Source: Sulfitobacter marinus
GTDB lineage: Bacteria; Pseudomonadota; Alphaproteobacteria; Rhodobacterales; Rhodobacteraceae
Assembly: GCF_900116285.1 (NCBI RefSeq)
Contig: NZ_FPAJ01000001.1
Coordinates: forward strand, 62,001-126,000
Reading direction: 5' to 3'
Length of the DNA: 64,000 nucleotides
Numbering within the stretch: position 1 is the stretch's first letter; the number at the start of each line of letters is the position of its first letter. Below the pieces are notes generated by a model, which did no database searches, was not told the DNA's origin, and was given only the letters and a program-made list of their open reading frames with translations. The position numbers and the translations under genes were made by a program. Shown here piece by piece: positions 47,543 to 56,188 of this stretch.

Positions 47543-48291
47543 CCCGCGTCCACCGGTGCGGACAGCATGCCAATCGCGGGGGGTGTAAGCTCGCGTTCCA
47601 GCTTGATCCGCATGGCGCGCTCGTAATCCTCGAACCCGTTGGCCACGACCAAAAACGCGCCCGGCCCGTGCAACACCTCGGACCGGTAAAAGGCGATCAA
47701 TCCGACTTCGGCCTCGTAGTCGGCGGCATTCACCACCAACCCGTTCACGGTGACCCCCTCAAAGGGAAACGCATCATACGCGTGATGCGGTCCGAAGCCT
47801 TCGTTGTTCTGGCCATCTCCGGCTATATCCAGCATCTTGTACAAACAGCGCGGTGCGCGGTCCAACAGACCCGCGCCATAGCCCAACCCATAGCCCATCG
47901 CCGTGGGGAAATCATTGTGGCTGCGTGTGCTGCGGGCGACGGTCTCCGCGGCGCTCAGCAAATCGGCCTGCGTGTCAATTGACGTCCAATCCAGGATTAG
48001 TTGCTGATTGTAGCGCCCCGACCATTCGTAAACCGCCAATGCCACAGGCAGATCGCTGGCGAAAAACGCCTGCGCCACGGCGTCTGACACCAGCGCCGAC
48101 GCCATGCCGCCGCGCTGCAACCGGTCCTCTGCCGCATCGACAGAGCTGGACACATCCATGGCAAGGACCAAGGCCAGACGGCACTGCGCCGCTGCCGCAG
48201 CGGCGGGGGCCAAAAGACCCGCCGCCGTGCAAACCGCAAGCGCAGCCCGCACGGGCCCTACCAGTGGCCGATGTTTTCCATGCTTGTCCAT
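47539..48291 (-). CDS. DUF1194 (von Willebrand A-like) secreted protein, paralogue
   Basis: The product has 250 residues with an N-terminal hydrophobic stretch (about 12-36, AALAVCTAAGLLAPAAAAAA) and the MIDAS motif D-V-S-S-S at Asp46-Ser50. VYEWSGRYNQQLILDWTSIDTQADL, KMLDIAGDGQNNEGFGPHHA and NGLVVNAADYEAEVGLIAFYR repeat the blocks of the neighbouring DUF1194 protein at about half identity by eye. It is exported and of unknown function. It overlaps the gloA gene upstream by 34 bases at its start and the downstream paralogue by 4 bases. Confidence 0.86.
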   Translation of the reverse strand: MDKHGKHRPLVGPVRAALAVCTAAGLLAPAAAAAAQCRLALVLAMDVSSSVDAAEDRLQRGGMASALVSDAVAQAFFASDLPVALAVYEWSGRYNQQLILDWTSIDTQADLLSAAETVARSTRSHNDFPTAMGYGLGYGAGLLDRAPRCLYKMLDIAGDGQNNEGFGPHHAYDAFPFEGVTVNGLVVNAADYEAEVGLIAFYRSEVLHGPGAFLVVANGFEDYERAMRIKLERELTPPAIGMLSAPVDAG

Positions 48292-48692
48292 GGCTCTGCC
48301 GGTTCCAGCGCATCACCTTCTTGCAGCAGCTCGACCGAGATATTGTCGGGCGACCGGATAAACGCCATGCGCCCGTCGCGGGGCGGGCGGTTGATCACGA
48401 TACCGTTGTCTTGCAGCATTTTGCAGGTGTCATAAATATTCTCGACCGTATAGGCGAGATGTCCGAAATGGCGGCTGTCATCAGGCAATGCGTCGTCACC
48501 ATCCCAGTTATAGGTCAGCTCAAGGTCCGCATGACCATCGTCCTGACCGGGCGCGCAGAGATAGACCAGCGTAAACCGCCCGCCTTCGTGGTCCATGCGG
48601 CGGCGCTCTTGCAGGCCGAGCAATTCGTAAAAGGCCATGGATTTTTCCAAATCCTTAACGCGCACCATCGTGTGAAGATATTTGATCGGCAT
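48258..48692 (-). CDS. gloA: Lactoylglutathione lyase (glyoxalase I, VOC)
   Basis: The protein has 144 residues. It isomerises the methylglyoxal-glutathione hemithioacetal to S-lactoylglutathione. Metal ligands expected for GloA are in place: His7, Glu58, His78 and Glu121 (in HTMVR, LELTYNW, HFGHLAY, SVELL). The overall length fits GloA. The 3' end overlaps the start of the DUF1194 gene by 34 bases. Since other VOC enzymes share these features, the gloA name is likely but not absolute. Confidence 0.85.
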   Translation of the reverse strand: MPIKYLHTMVRVKDLEKSMAFYELLGLQERRRMDHEGGRFTLVYLCAPGQDDGHADLELTYNWDGDDALPDDSRHFGHLAYTVENIYDTCKMLQDNGIVINRPPRDGRMAFIRSPDNISVELLQEGDALEPAEPWTSMENIGHW

Positions 48693-49009
48693 GGGGGTCC
48701 TTCTTTCTGGTCTTTTTGTGGAAGGCGAAAGGGATCGTGCCCCATGTCGCAGTCCAGGATTTCCGGTCTCAAAACGGGGGGCGGTGAATATGTCTGGCTC
48801 GCCTTAGCAGTGAATTTAGACGCAAAGCCGCGCGTGTCAAAAACTACCATCATATTGAATGCAAAAACGCCCGGTTTTGCGTGGCTTCGGGGCATCTTTC
48901 CCATAAAGGGCGGCCCGAGATCAACACTACATATGGCGGTCGCCGCATGAATTGCGCTATAGCTTGGGAGGTAAACAGCAGTGCGGCAATGTAATAAGGC
49001 GGGGTAACG
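48693..49009. other. Region between gloA and thyA (317 bases)
   Basis: The gap carries divergent start regions for gloA and thyA. A plus-strand frame of 68 codons (48745-48950, starting MSQSRISGLKTGG) is open but has no convincing ribosome site, so it is not called. A small hairpin GCAAAA...TTTTGC lies near 48861-48880. Nothing else is evident. Confidence 0.5.
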
Positions 49010-49843
49010 ATGCAGCAATACCATGATGCGTTGAAAATGATTTTGGAACAGGGCGACGAGTCGACCGACCGTACAGGCACTGGAACGCGGTCCTATTTCG
49101 GCATGCAATCGCGCTATCCCCTTGCCGATGGGTTTCCGTTGGTTACCACGAAAAAACTGCACCTAAGATCAATCATTCACGAGCTGCTGTGGTTTTTATC
49201 CGGCGATACCAACGTTAAATACCTTAAGGATAACGGTGTTTCGATCTGGGATGAATGGGCCGACGAGAATGGCGATCTTGGCCCGGTTTATGGCTATCAA
49301 TGGCGTAATTTTCCGACGCTGAAAGCCACGGACCAGACCCAGGACGGCACGCCGCTTTATACCCGCGGCAGCATTGACCAAATCGCGCAACTGGTTGAGA
49401 TGATTAAAACAACACCCGACAGCCGCCGTTTGATCGTGACCGCATGGAACCCTGCCGATGTGCCGCTGATGGCGCTGCCGCCCTGTCATACGATGTGGCA
49501 GGTCCGGATCGCCAATAACAAGCTGCATCTGCAGCTTTACCAACGCTCAGCGGACATGTTTTTGGGCGTGCCTTTTAACATCGCATCCTACGCGTTGCTT
49601 CAGGTCATGTTGGCGCACGTGACCGGCTATACGCCGGGCGATTTTGTGCACACGCTGGGCGACGCACATATCTATTCGAACCATATGGAACAGGTGGAAT
49701 TGCAATTGTCCCGAACGCCAAAGCCGCTGCCGACGGTGCGGATAAAACGCGATGTGACGTCGATTTTTGACTTTAAATACGAGGACTTTGAGATCGAGGG
49801 CTATGACCCTGATCCGCTGATCCGCGCACCCGTGGCGGTCTGA
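49010..49843 (+). CDS. thyA: Thymidylate synthase
   Basis: The enzyme (277 residues) methylates dUMP to dTMP with methylenetetrahydrofolate. The catalytic Cys159 lies in [21 protein letters not shown] and [23 protein letters not shown] supply other active-site residues (Arg21 area, Arg, Ser), and [12 protein letters not shown] follows. The length is typical of ThyA. Two bases separate it from folA, which regenerates tetrahydrofolate, so the pair forms an operon. Confidence 0.96.
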   Translation: MQQYHDALKMILEQGDESTDRTGTGTRSYFGMQSRYPLADGFPLVTTKKLHLRSIIHELLWFLSGDTNVKYLKDNGVSIWDEWADENGDLGPVYGYQWRNFPTLKATDQTQDGTPLYTRGSIDQIAQLVEMIKTTPDSRRLIVTAWNPADVPLMALPPCHTMWQVRIANNKLHLQLYQRSADMFLGVPFNIASYALLQVMLAHVTGYTPGDFVHTLGDAHIYSNHMEQVELQLSRTPKPLPTVRIKRDVTSIFDFKYEDFEIEGYDPDPLIRAPVAV

Positions 49844-49845
49844 TC

Positions 49846-50325
49846 ATGATTACCTTGATCGTTGCCAAAGCAGTGAACGGTGCCATCGGGCGGGACGGTA
49901 CGATCCCTTGGCACGTGCCCGAAGACCTCAAATCTTTTCAGCGCGAAACCCTTGGCGGTGCGCTGATCATGGGGCGCAACACGTGGGATAGCCTGCCGTT
50001 CAAACCGCTGCCCAAGCGTTTGAACATCGTCGTGTCTTCACGGCCCGATGCCGCGGAGATCGTCGTGCCGTCGGTGGCCGAGGCGATCAAAATGGCATCG
50101 TCACAGGGTTATGACCGCGTCTATGGAATTGGCGGGGCAGGCATTTACCAAGAGATGCTAGGGCTTTCCGACCGGTTGCTGATCTCTGAAGTCGACGTAG
50201 AGATTAAGGATGCGGACACGTTTTTCCCGGCCTTTGATCCCGCAAAATGGCGCGTCGTCAACGACCGCGTGCTGCGCGAAGCGGTGCCAAGATGCACCGT
50301 GCGCGAGTATCTGCGGGCAGTGTAA
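49846..50325 (+). CDS. folA: Dihydrofolate reductase
   Basis: The enzyme (159 residues) reduces dihydrofolate with NADPH. VNGAIGRDGTIPWHVPEDLKSF carries the conserved W-x-x-P-x-D/E-type site (PWHVPEDL, about 20-27). GGALIMGRNTWDSLPFKPLPKRLNIVVSS is the adenosine-binding part, and GIGGAGIYQEML is the conserved GG region. It closes the DHF-recycling loop with thyA two bases upstream. Confidence 0.95.
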   Translation: MITLIVAKAVNGAIGRDGTIPWHVPEDLKSFQRETLGGALIMGRNTWDSLPFKPLPKRLNIVVSSRPDAAEIVVPSVAEAIKMASSQGYDRVYGIGGAGIYQEMLGLSDRLLISEVDVEIKDADTFFPAFDPAKWRVVNDRVLREAVPRCTVREYLRAV

Positions 50326-50559
50326 TAGCCGGGCTTGGTATGATGGACGCGCGCTTTGCGTTTGGGGTTCAAGCCTCTGTTGGAAAACAGATTTTCTCGT
50401 ACCCGTGCACGTTAATTATTGCCCAGCCGAGGTCCATCCGATCACCATGCTGGGTGATCCGTTGTGTTACGCCAACCCGGTCCATGCCGCTTGCGCAGGT
50501 CATGGCACCTCCGGTCGACTAGACGCGTTGCCGAGCCGGGTCTTCCGTGCATTTCAGGT
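50326..50559. other. Region downstream of folA (234 bases)
   Basis: No supported gene or RNA. It lies between the folA stop and the terminator of the minus-strand cold-shock gene. No hairpin of note is seen apart from that terminator. Confidence 0.45.
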
Positions 50560-50589
50560 GAAAAAGGCTGCAGCTAAAACCGCAGCCTT
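50560..50589 (-). terminator. Intrinsic terminator of the cold-shock gene
   Basis: On the minus strand AAGGCTGC pairs with GCAGCCTT (50582-50589 and 50564-50571), followed by a TTTTT run at 50561-50565. It lies 41 bases after the csp stop codon. Confidence 0.8.
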
Positions 50590-50629
50590 ACGTGTATAAT
50601 GATCCGATGCAGACACATCGGGTACGGGC

Positions 50630-50836
50630 CTACAAAAGGCTTAGGTTCGTTGCCATCTGGCGTCCATCGCGGCCCTCTGACAATTCAAATGAAACTTTCT
50701 GATTGTCTGCAAGACCGGTCAAACCCGATCCTTCAACGGCCGAGATGTGCACAAACACATCGCTGCCGCCATCTTCTGGTGCGATAAATCCATACCCTTT
50801 GGTCGTGTTAAACCATTTAACGGTTCCTGTTGGCAT
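50630..50836 (-). CDS. Cold-shock domain protein
   Basis: The small protein (68 residues) forms one five-strand OB-fold cold-shock domain. The RNA-binding motifs K-W-F-N ([18 protein letters not shown]1-like) and DVFVHISAV (RNP2) are intact. It binds single-stranded RNA and acts as an RNA chaperone. The start is the ATG at 50836 after AAGGA. A long upstream leader (about 100 bases) may fold in the cold, as in cspA, but I cannot show it. Confidence 0.93.
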   Translation of the reverse strand: MPTGTVKWFNTTKGYGFIAPEDGGSDVFVHISAVEGSGLTGLADNQKVSFELSEGRDGRQMATNLSLL

Positions 50837-51002
50837 GTCCTTCGGTGCCTCCTGTTGAGTAGTACTTAGTGCCGTAGTAATGAGACCCAACCAACGTTCA
50901 TTGGCTGAGTACATTAAAACATCGTCTGCTTTGGGCAAAAATCAAGGAAATTCCCGGCCTAGTGGTGCTGCGGGGGTGAAAATCTTAGGGAAATCACAAG
51001 AT

Positions 51003-51317
51003 ATGATCATTTACGGGCTGAAAAACTGCGATACTTGCCGCAAGGCTGTCAAAGCGTTGCCTGATGCGCAATTGGTTGATGTGCGGGCAGATGGTGTTTC
51101 GGATGACGTAATGCAGCGGGCATTTGCGCAGTTTGGCATGGCCTTGCTCAATACACGGTCGACCACATGGCGGGGCCTGGACGCGGGCGAACGGGACAAC
51201 GATCCGCTGGTGTTGATCGCGCAGCACCCCACGTTGATGAAACGGCCGTTGATTGACGACGCGGGCACCTTGCATCTGGGCTGGACCAAAGAGGTACAGA
51301 GCGCCCTTGGCGTTTAG
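51003..51317 (+). CDS. ArsC/Spx family thiol protein
   Basis: The 104-residue protein opens MIIYGLKNCDTCRK with Cys9-x-x-Cys12, the thioredoxin-like arsenate reductase/Spx (YffB) pattern. The segment DAGERDNDPLVLIAQHPTLMKRPLIDD follows the family (catalytic region K-R-P). Members include arsenate reductases and YffB-like proteins of unknown function; the C-x-x-C form favours the YffB/Spx side. It converges with the doxX gene with a 4-base overlap (51314-51317). Arsenic resistance is not supported by the context. Confidence 0.84.
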   Translation: MIIYGLKNCDTCRKAVKALPDAQLVDVRADGVSDDVMQRAFAQFGMALLNTRSTTWRGLDAGERDNDPLVLIAQHPTLMKRPLIDDAGTLHLGWTKEVQSALGV

Positions 51318-51856
51318 CGGCGCAGCATCAGCAACAGTTTATCAAGGGACAGCGGCCCCGCGCCTTTGACCAAAAGTGTGATCAGTAACAGCAGCCACAA
51401 TGCGCGTTGATCCATAATGGCCGCATCGGGGATGTGATCGAACCAGCGGCCCAAGGCGTCGTATTGCCCGTGGCCAATGATGTCGGTCGCCGATTGAAGC
51501 AGCACGAAACCGATCATGCCCAACGCAGCCAATCGGGTGAAAAGACCCATCAGTATCAGCACGGGCAACAGGAACTCGGCGCTGGTTCCCGCGATAACAA
51601 TCGCATGGTGAAACAGCCCAAGCGCCGTGCTGTCATAGCCCGCATTGGCAAAGGCGCGGGGGAATATCTGGATATAGGCACCGGCGCTTGGGTTCAGCAC
51701 GCCAAGGGGACCGTCACCCAATTTGGTAACACCGGAATTCAGGAAGTATACGGCCAGTACGGCTGCAAACACCAGCCGGGCAAGGGTGGCCAGCAGCCAG
51801 TCCTGACGTGACAGGGTGGCAGCGATGCGGTCATAACGATCAAGAAGTTGTTGCAT
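51314..51856 (-). CDS. DoxX-family membrane protein of the bufferin operon
   Basis: The product is an inner-membrane protein of about 180 residues with four hydrophobic segments. The early block LARLVFAAVLAVYFLNSGVTKLGDG (about 30-55) is the DoxX signature. It is the last gene of bufA1-bufB-bufC-doxX. DoxX proteins frequently accompany bufferin genes and may take part in redox or copper handling, though the role is unproven. The start overlaps bufC by 17 bases; an upstream ATG at 51871 is an alternative. A 4-base overlap with the ArsC/Spx gene marks the 3' end. Confidence 0.88.
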   Translation of the reverse strand: MQQLLDRYDRIAATLSRQDWLLATLARLVFAAVLAVYFLNSGVTKLGDGPLGVLNPSAGAYIQIFPRAFANAGYDSTALGLFHHAIVIAGTSAEFLLPVLILMGLFTRLAALGMIGFVLLQSATDIIGHGQYDALGRWFDHIPDAAIMDQRALWLLLLITLLVKGAGPLSLDKLLLMLRR

Positions 51857-52607
51857 CCGAGGCCCTTTCATTTGCGCAAAAAGCTTGGCTGGTAAATGTG
51901 ATGGTCAATGCGGCGGCCAGATCGAATTCGGGGGTCGTTGCCGCCGTTGCCTCATAGGCTGCGACCAAGGTTTCGTTCTGACCCAGATGCGCCAGCCAAT
52001 CCGCAGCACCCGGTGGCAGCAGGTTTGGCTCAGGGTCGAAATCCGGCCTTGTGATCAGCACATCCTGCGGCTGCATGACGGGTTTCGGCGCATCTTTGAT
52101 CATGTTGAAACGCCAGATATCAAAAAGCGGCCAAGAAGAGGTTAAGACCCGCGTTGCAGGGGCGAGGGTGAGTGTCTGCGACATCATCGCTTCCTGCGGC
52201 AACTGCTGGAACCCGGTCAAATCAAAGGCGGGGGCGTCCGCAGCATGATAAGACGCCCGCATCGCCAGATCCAACCGCGCGCAATCGGGCAGATATCCGA
52301 GCTTTTCGAGCTGTGGCAACTGGCTAAGGAAGTCCGGGAACGCATCGCCATAATGCATTATCAATGGCGATTTGGGCGGATGCGCGCGGACATAAATCGG
52401 TGCAAGGCTGTTGAAATTTTGCCTACCCAGAATTTTACGTACCAAGGGAAAGGCCGTTTGTAGTGCTGCGATCAGCGAATGGGTGACATTGTTGCGATAG
52501 ACATCATATCGCTTGCCCGCAGGGGTGCCATCGCCGCTTTCCAGCCCGTCCGGAACGGCGGCGGACGGGTCAAGCAGGCCGGCGCGGAAATCGGATTGAC
52601 CTGTCAT
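51840..52607 (-). CDS. bufC: BufC-like DUF2063 protein
   Basis: The 255-residue protein of the DUF2063 family carries the N-terminal domain motif [29 protein letters not shown] (about 33-62), found in BufC/MbnC-like proteins. Such proteins bind the precursor peptide and assist the DUF692 enzyme in modifying cysteines. The start at 52607 overlaps the bufB stop by 4 bases. No catalytic residues are expected in this partner. The name rests on the DUF692 neighbour and the order bufA1-B-C; alone, DUF2063 would be only a putative DNA-binding or peptide-recognition family. Confidence 0.86.
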   Translation of the reverse strand: MTGQSDFRAGLLDPSAAVPDGLESGDGTPAGKRYDVYRNNVTHSLIAALQTAFPLVRKILGRQNFNSLAPIYVRAHPPKSPLIMHYGDAFPDFLSQLPQLEKLGYLPDCARLDLAMRASYHAADAPAFDLTGFQQLPQEAMMSQTLTLAPATRVLTSSWPLFDIWRFNMIKDAPKPVMQPQDVLITRPDFDPEPNLLPPGAADWLAHLGQNETLVAAYEATAATTPEFDLAAALTITFTSQAFCANERASDATTS

Positions 52608-53452
52608 GCGGCAAGCGCATGGGCCGCGCGCTGCGCCTCGGCCCGCAGGGTGAGCCAATCCGGCACATCATTGTCCCACTCAACCAAAACCGGTTTGGGG
52701 CCAGTCCGTGCAAGGGTGTAATCCAGCAAGGCCCAGACGGGATCAATCACGGGTTTGCCATGGCTGTCGATCAGCAAGGGCGCACCCGTGTCATCGGTGT
52801 CTTCGTCATGGCCGCCGACATGGATTTCGCCGACATGCGCCAGCGGATAGGCATCGATATATTGCTGGGCGGATAGGCCCAGATTGGTGGCGGATATAAA
52901 GACGTTATTGACGTCCAGCAGCAGGCCGCAGCCGGTTTTGCGCACAAGTTCGGCCAGAAACTCGGTCTCGGATAGTGTGGATTCAGCAAAGGCGAGGTAG
53001 CTGGACGGGTTTTCAAGCAGCATCTGACGGCCAAGGGTGTCTTGGACCTGGCTGATGTGGCTGGCGACGCGGTTCAATGTGGCGTCGGTATAGGGCAGGG
53101 GCAGCAGATCGTTCAGGAACTCGGCCCCGTGGGTCGACCATGCAAGATGTTCGGAAAAGCTGGCAGGTTGCGCCCAATCACAAAGCTTTTTCAAGCGGTT
53201 CAGGTGGTCGCGGTCCAGCGGGGTTTCGCCCCCGATGCTCAGGCCCACGCCATGAACGGACAGCGCAAAACGTTGCGAAAGCGCGCGAAGCTGGGCAAGG
53301 GGACGACCGCCGTCCCCCATATAGTTTTCTGCGTGGATTTCGATCCATTTCACCGGACCGGGATCGCCGAGGATGTCGTTGAAATGTTGGAGCTTATAGC
53401 CAACCCCCGGGCTGGCGGGCAGTCGGTCAAAGCGGCGTTGACTGTCCAGCAT
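52604..53452 (-). CDS. bufB: BufB-like DUF692 multinuclear iron enzyme
   Basis: The product has 282 residues with a DUF692 TIM-barrel. Strands carry the expected metal ligands: EIHAENYMG (about 38-46), [11 protein letters not shown] (64-74), SEHLAWS (98-104), [13 protein letters not shown] (175-187), and [10 protein letters not shown] (206-215) with LIDSHG. Relatives such as MbnB and TglH use two or three iron ions and oxygen to convert precursor cysteines to heterocycles. In bufferins, central cysteines become thiooxazoles. A GGGAG site precedes the ATG at 53452. It is coupled by 4 bases with bufC. Confidence 0.9.
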   Translation of the reverse strand: MLDSQRRFDRLPASPGVGYKLQHFNDILGDPGPVKWIEIHAENYMGDGGRPLAQLRALSQRFALSVHGVGLSIGGETPLDRDHLNRLKKLCDWAQPASFSEHLAWSTHGAEFLNDLLPLPYTDATLNRVASHISQVQDTLGRQMLLENPSSYLAFAESTLSETEFLAELVRKTGCGLLLDVNNVFISATNLGLSAQQYIDAYPLAHVGEIHVGGHDEDTDDTGAPLLIDSHGKPVIDPVWALLDYTLARTGPKPVLVEWDNDVPDWLTLRAEAQRAAHALAA

Positions 53453-53489
53453 GACGCGCGCTCCCTTTGGGGGTTCAGGTGTAAGAAAC

Positions 53490-53514
53490 GCAGGCGGTGA
53501 TTGCCACCGCCTGC
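53490..53514 (-). promoter_or_regulatory. Hairpin between bufA1 and bufB
   Basis: GCAGGCGGTG (53490-53499) and CACCGCCTGC (53505-53514) form a perfect 10-base stem with a 5-base loop. In the direction of transcription the stem is followed by GTTTCTTAC, a poor T-run. It lies 38 bases before the bufB ATG and could stop part of the transcription or protect the bufA1 mRNA. Confidence 0.7.
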
Positions 53515-53527
53515 GCCTGATCTAGAA

Positions 53528-53830
53528 TTATGCGGGCAGGTCGCGATCAAGTGGCTCAAGCGAGCCTTTGCGCGCGGAACCGTCTGCCATTTCGGGCAAT
53601 TCCATGGATTCGCATGTGCCTGCGTCAACCAGTTTCCACGAATTACCCTGGTAATCGGTCACGGATGAACCAGCGCATGTGGTGCCCGGACCGGCGGCGC
53701 AATCATTGGCACCGGCCAGCGCCACACCATAGCATTTTTCTTTGGCGGCAGCGTCGGCGGGCGTGCTGTGCGCGGCCATGGCTGCGGCAACGGCACCGGC
53801 GACGGCGAATGTTTTCATTGTGTTGGACAT
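53528..53830 (-). CDS. bufA1: BufA1-type bufferin precursor (DUF2282)
   Basis: The small protein (100 residues) has a signal peptide (about 1-28) and a mature part with four cysteines: Cys33, Cys44, Cys52 and Cys73. The pattern [20 protein letters not shown] and G-T-C-E is that of DUF2282/BufA1 peptides. Bufferins are periplasmic copper-binding ribosomally made peptides; in studied cases some of the cysteines are turned into thiooxazoles by BufB with BufC and the others form a disulfide. This is family knowledge applied here. AGGAGG precedes the ATG at 53830. It heads the operon and is followed by a strong hairpin. Confidence 0.9.
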   Translation of the reverse strand: MSNTMKTFAVAGAVAAAMAAHSTPADAAAKEKCYGVALAGANDCAAGPGTTCAGSSVTDYQGNSWKLVDAGTCESMELPEMADGSARKGSLEPLDRDLPA

Positions 53831-53889
53831 TGTATGTTCCTCCTGATGGTCTGATTGGTAATTCTTATTCGTATCCTAATTAAGCCCAT

Positions 53890-53933
53890 GTTGATGTGAC
53901 AAATCTATTCACGTCAAAGTGTCTCACATCAAC
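53890..53933. promoter_or_regulatory. Long inverted repeat upstream of bufA1
   Basis: GTTGATGTGA (53890-53899) and TCACATCAAC (53924-53933) are perfect 10-base inverted arms 24 bases apart. On the gene strand TTGATG (in the distal arm) with ATAGAT 18 bases further gives a candidate sigma-70 promoter. The dyad lies 60-103 bases before the bufA1 start. A metal- or stress-responsive regulator is likely, but none is encoded beside it. Confidence 0.55.
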
Positions 53934-53970
53934 GTCAGGAAAACCGCTGTTTTTTTGTAATATTTGGCAG

Positions 53971-53995
53971 AAAAACCCCGAAAACGGGTTTTTCG
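53971..53995 (-). terminator. Intrinsic terminator of thrS
   Basis: On the minus strand AAAAACCCG and CGGGGTTTTT pair around a TTTT loop. It lies 66 bases after the thrS stop codon and its 3' side ends in a T-run, so it fits thrS. Confidence 0.75.
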
Positions 53996-54060
53996 TTGAA
54001 ACAAACGGTCACATCCGGGCAGATTTTTTTGGCCGCCCGGATGGGTTTGTTACAATATAG

Positions 54061-56007
54061 TTAGCGCAGATCGGGCGGAGTTGCCTCGACCCCGAGGGCC
54101 GCTGCGACGTCCGCAAGGGATTGGACAGAAGTCTGTTTTTCCCCAAGACGGCGCACCGATACGGTTTTTTCTTCGACCTCGCGGGCCCCCACGGCAAGGA
54201 TGACTGGCACCTTTCCAACCGAATGTTCGCGGACCTTATAGTTGATCTTTTCGTTGCGTGTGTCAGCTTCAGCGCGGACACCGGCGGCGGTCAGGGTCTC
54301 GATGACCTCGCGCACATATTCATCCGCCTCTGAGGTGATGGAGGCCACAACGACCTGACGCGGGGCCAGCCAAAATGGCAGTTTCCCTGCGTGTTCTTCG
54401 ATCAGGATGCCGATGAAACGTTCAAACGACCCCAATGTTGCGCGGTGCAGCATGACGGGGCGGTGTTTCGCGCCATCCGACCCGACAAAGGTCGCATCAA
54501 GCCGTTCGGGTAGTACGAAGTCAACCTGATGGGTGCCACATTGCCAGTCGCGCCCAATCGCATCGGTCAGCACGAATTCCAGTTTGGGGCCGTAAAACGC
54601 ACCTTCGCCTGGGTTAATCTCAGGCTCGATCCCGGCTTTGCGGGTCGCTGACAGCAGGGCTGCTTCGGCTTTGTCCCATACCTCGTCCGATCCGGCGCGG
54701 GTTTCGGGGCGATCCGAGAACTTGACCTTAAAGTTCTCGAACCCAAGGTCTTTGTAGATGGCGGACAGGAATTCGATGTAGATCAGGGTCTCTTCTTCGA
54801 TCTGGTCCTCGCGGCAGAAGATGTGGCCGTCGTCTTGGGTAAAGCCCCGTACACGCATGATACCGTGCAGCGCGCCCGAGGGTTCATAGCGGTTACACGA
54901 GCCGAATTCGGCCATGCGCAACGGCAGGTCGCGGTAGGATTTCATGCCTTGGTTAAAGATCTGCACGTGGCAGGGGCAGTTCATCGGTTTCAGCGCGTTG
55001 ACTGATTTCTCGCGGGCGTGTTCCTCGTCAACTTCAACGATGAACATGTGCTCTTGGTACTTTTCCCAGTGGCCCGATGCTTCCCATAGTTTGCGGTCAA
55101 CGACCTGCGGGGTGTTCACCTCGACATAGCCGCCAGCGCGTTGTTTGCGGCGCATGTAGTCTTGAAGCTGGGTGTAAATCAGCCAGCCGTTGGCGTGCCA
55201 GAACACTTGGCCGGGGGCTTCTTCTTGCATGTGGAACAGGTCCATCTCGCGGCCCAGCTTGCGGTGGTCACGTTTGGCGGCCTCTTCGAGCATGTTCAGA
55301 TGCGCGCGCAGCTTTTCCTTGCCGGTGAAGGCCACGCCATAGATACGTTGCAGCATGGCACGGTCGCTATCACCGCGCCAATAAGCACCGGCGATGGACA
55401 TCAATTTGAACGCGTCGCCGGGCACTTGGCCGGTGTGTTGCAGGTGCGGGCCACGGCACAGGTCTTGCCAGTCGCCATGCCAATACATGCGCAAGGGTTC
55501 ATCGCCGGGGATGCTTTCGATCAGCTCGACCTTATAGGGCTCGTTCAGATCCTCGTAATGCTTGATCGCGCGGGGACGGTCCCAGACCTCGGTCCGGACG
55601 GGATCACGCTTGTTGATGATTTCCTTCATCTTCTTTTCGATCGCGCCAAGGTCTTCGGGGGTGAAGGGTTCGGCGCGGTCAAAGTCATAATACCAGCCGT
55701 CTTTGATCACCGGGCCGATGGTGACCTTCGTGTCGGGCCAGATTTCCTGAACGGCGCGAGCCATGATGTGGGCAAGGTCGTGACGGACCAATTCGTTGGC
55801 TTGTTCTTCGTCAGCCATGGTGTGGATCGCGATGTTGGCATCGGCGTCAATCGGCCAGGCCAGATCGTAATGCGCACCGTTCACGGTGGCGCTGATCGCC
55901 TTCTTGCCAAGGGACTTTGAGATGTCGCTGGCCACGTCGCCCGCAGTGATACCTGCGCCGTACTGCCGTGCATTGCCATCGGGAAGGGTGAGAGTGATCT
56001 GGGCCAT
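54061..56007 (-). CDS. thrS: Threonyl-tRNA synthetase
   Basis: The class II synthetase (648 residues) charges tRNA-Thr. Domains: TGS (1-60, starts [31 protein letters not shown]), the editing/second-additional domain with [26 protein letters not shown] (His-rich editing site), then the catalytic core (motif 2: [31 protein letters not shown]), and the C-terminal anticodon-binding domain. GGAGG precedes the ATG at 56007. Assignment is very secure. Confidence 0.97.
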   Translation of the reverse strand: MAQITLTLPDGNARQYGAGITAGDVASDISKSLGKKAISATVNGAHYDLAWPIDADANIAIHTMADEEQANELVRHDLAHIMARAVQEIWPDTKVTIGPVIKDGWYYDFDRAEPFTPEDLGAIEKKMKEIINKRDPVRTEVWDRPRAIKHYEDLNEPYKVELIESIPGDEPLRMYWHGDWQDLCRGPHLQHTGQVPGDAFKLMSIAGAYWRGDSDRAMLQRIYGVAFTGKEKLRAHLNMLEEAAKRDHRKLGREMDLFHMQEEAPGQVFWHANGWLIYTQLQDYMRRKQRAGGYVEVNTPQVVDRKLWEASGHWEKYQEHMFIVEVDEEHAREKSVNALKPMNCPCHVQIFNQGMKSYRDLPLRMAEFGSCNRYEPSGALHGIMRVRGFTQDDGHIFCREDQIEEETLIYIEFLSAIYKDLGFENFKVKFSDRPETRAGSDEVWDKAEAALLSATRKAGIEPEINPGEGAFYGPKLEFVLTDAIGRDWQCGTHQVDFVLPERLDATFVGSDGAKHRPVMLHRATLGSFERFIGILIEEHAGKLPFWLAPRQVVVASITSEADEYVREVIETLTAAGVRAEADTRNEKINYKVREHSVGKVPVILAVGAREVEEKTVSVRRLGEKQTSVQSLADVAAALGVEATPPDLR

Positions 56008-56188
56008 TTGGGCCTCCTCGTCGGTTTGGCGCCTACGAGACGCCCGGTTGCGGGTTATGTGCCTGCGCTAGATGGCGGCGCGCGGCGGGGTTGTCAATAA
56101 CTGCGGCGTTTTTCGAAACCTCTTTGGGTGTTTGTGCGTTGCGTTATGATGACGCCGCAAAAAAATCAGCACGATGGGAAACGACAGG

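Noticed and set aside
48745-48950. 68-codon plus-strand frame between gloA and thyA
   Set aside because: No ribosome site and no recognisable features; also lies over the control region of both flanking genes.
51003-51317. Arsenate reductase
   Set aside because: The CxxC pattern and lack of ars genes favour an Spx/YffB-like protein; only the family is called.
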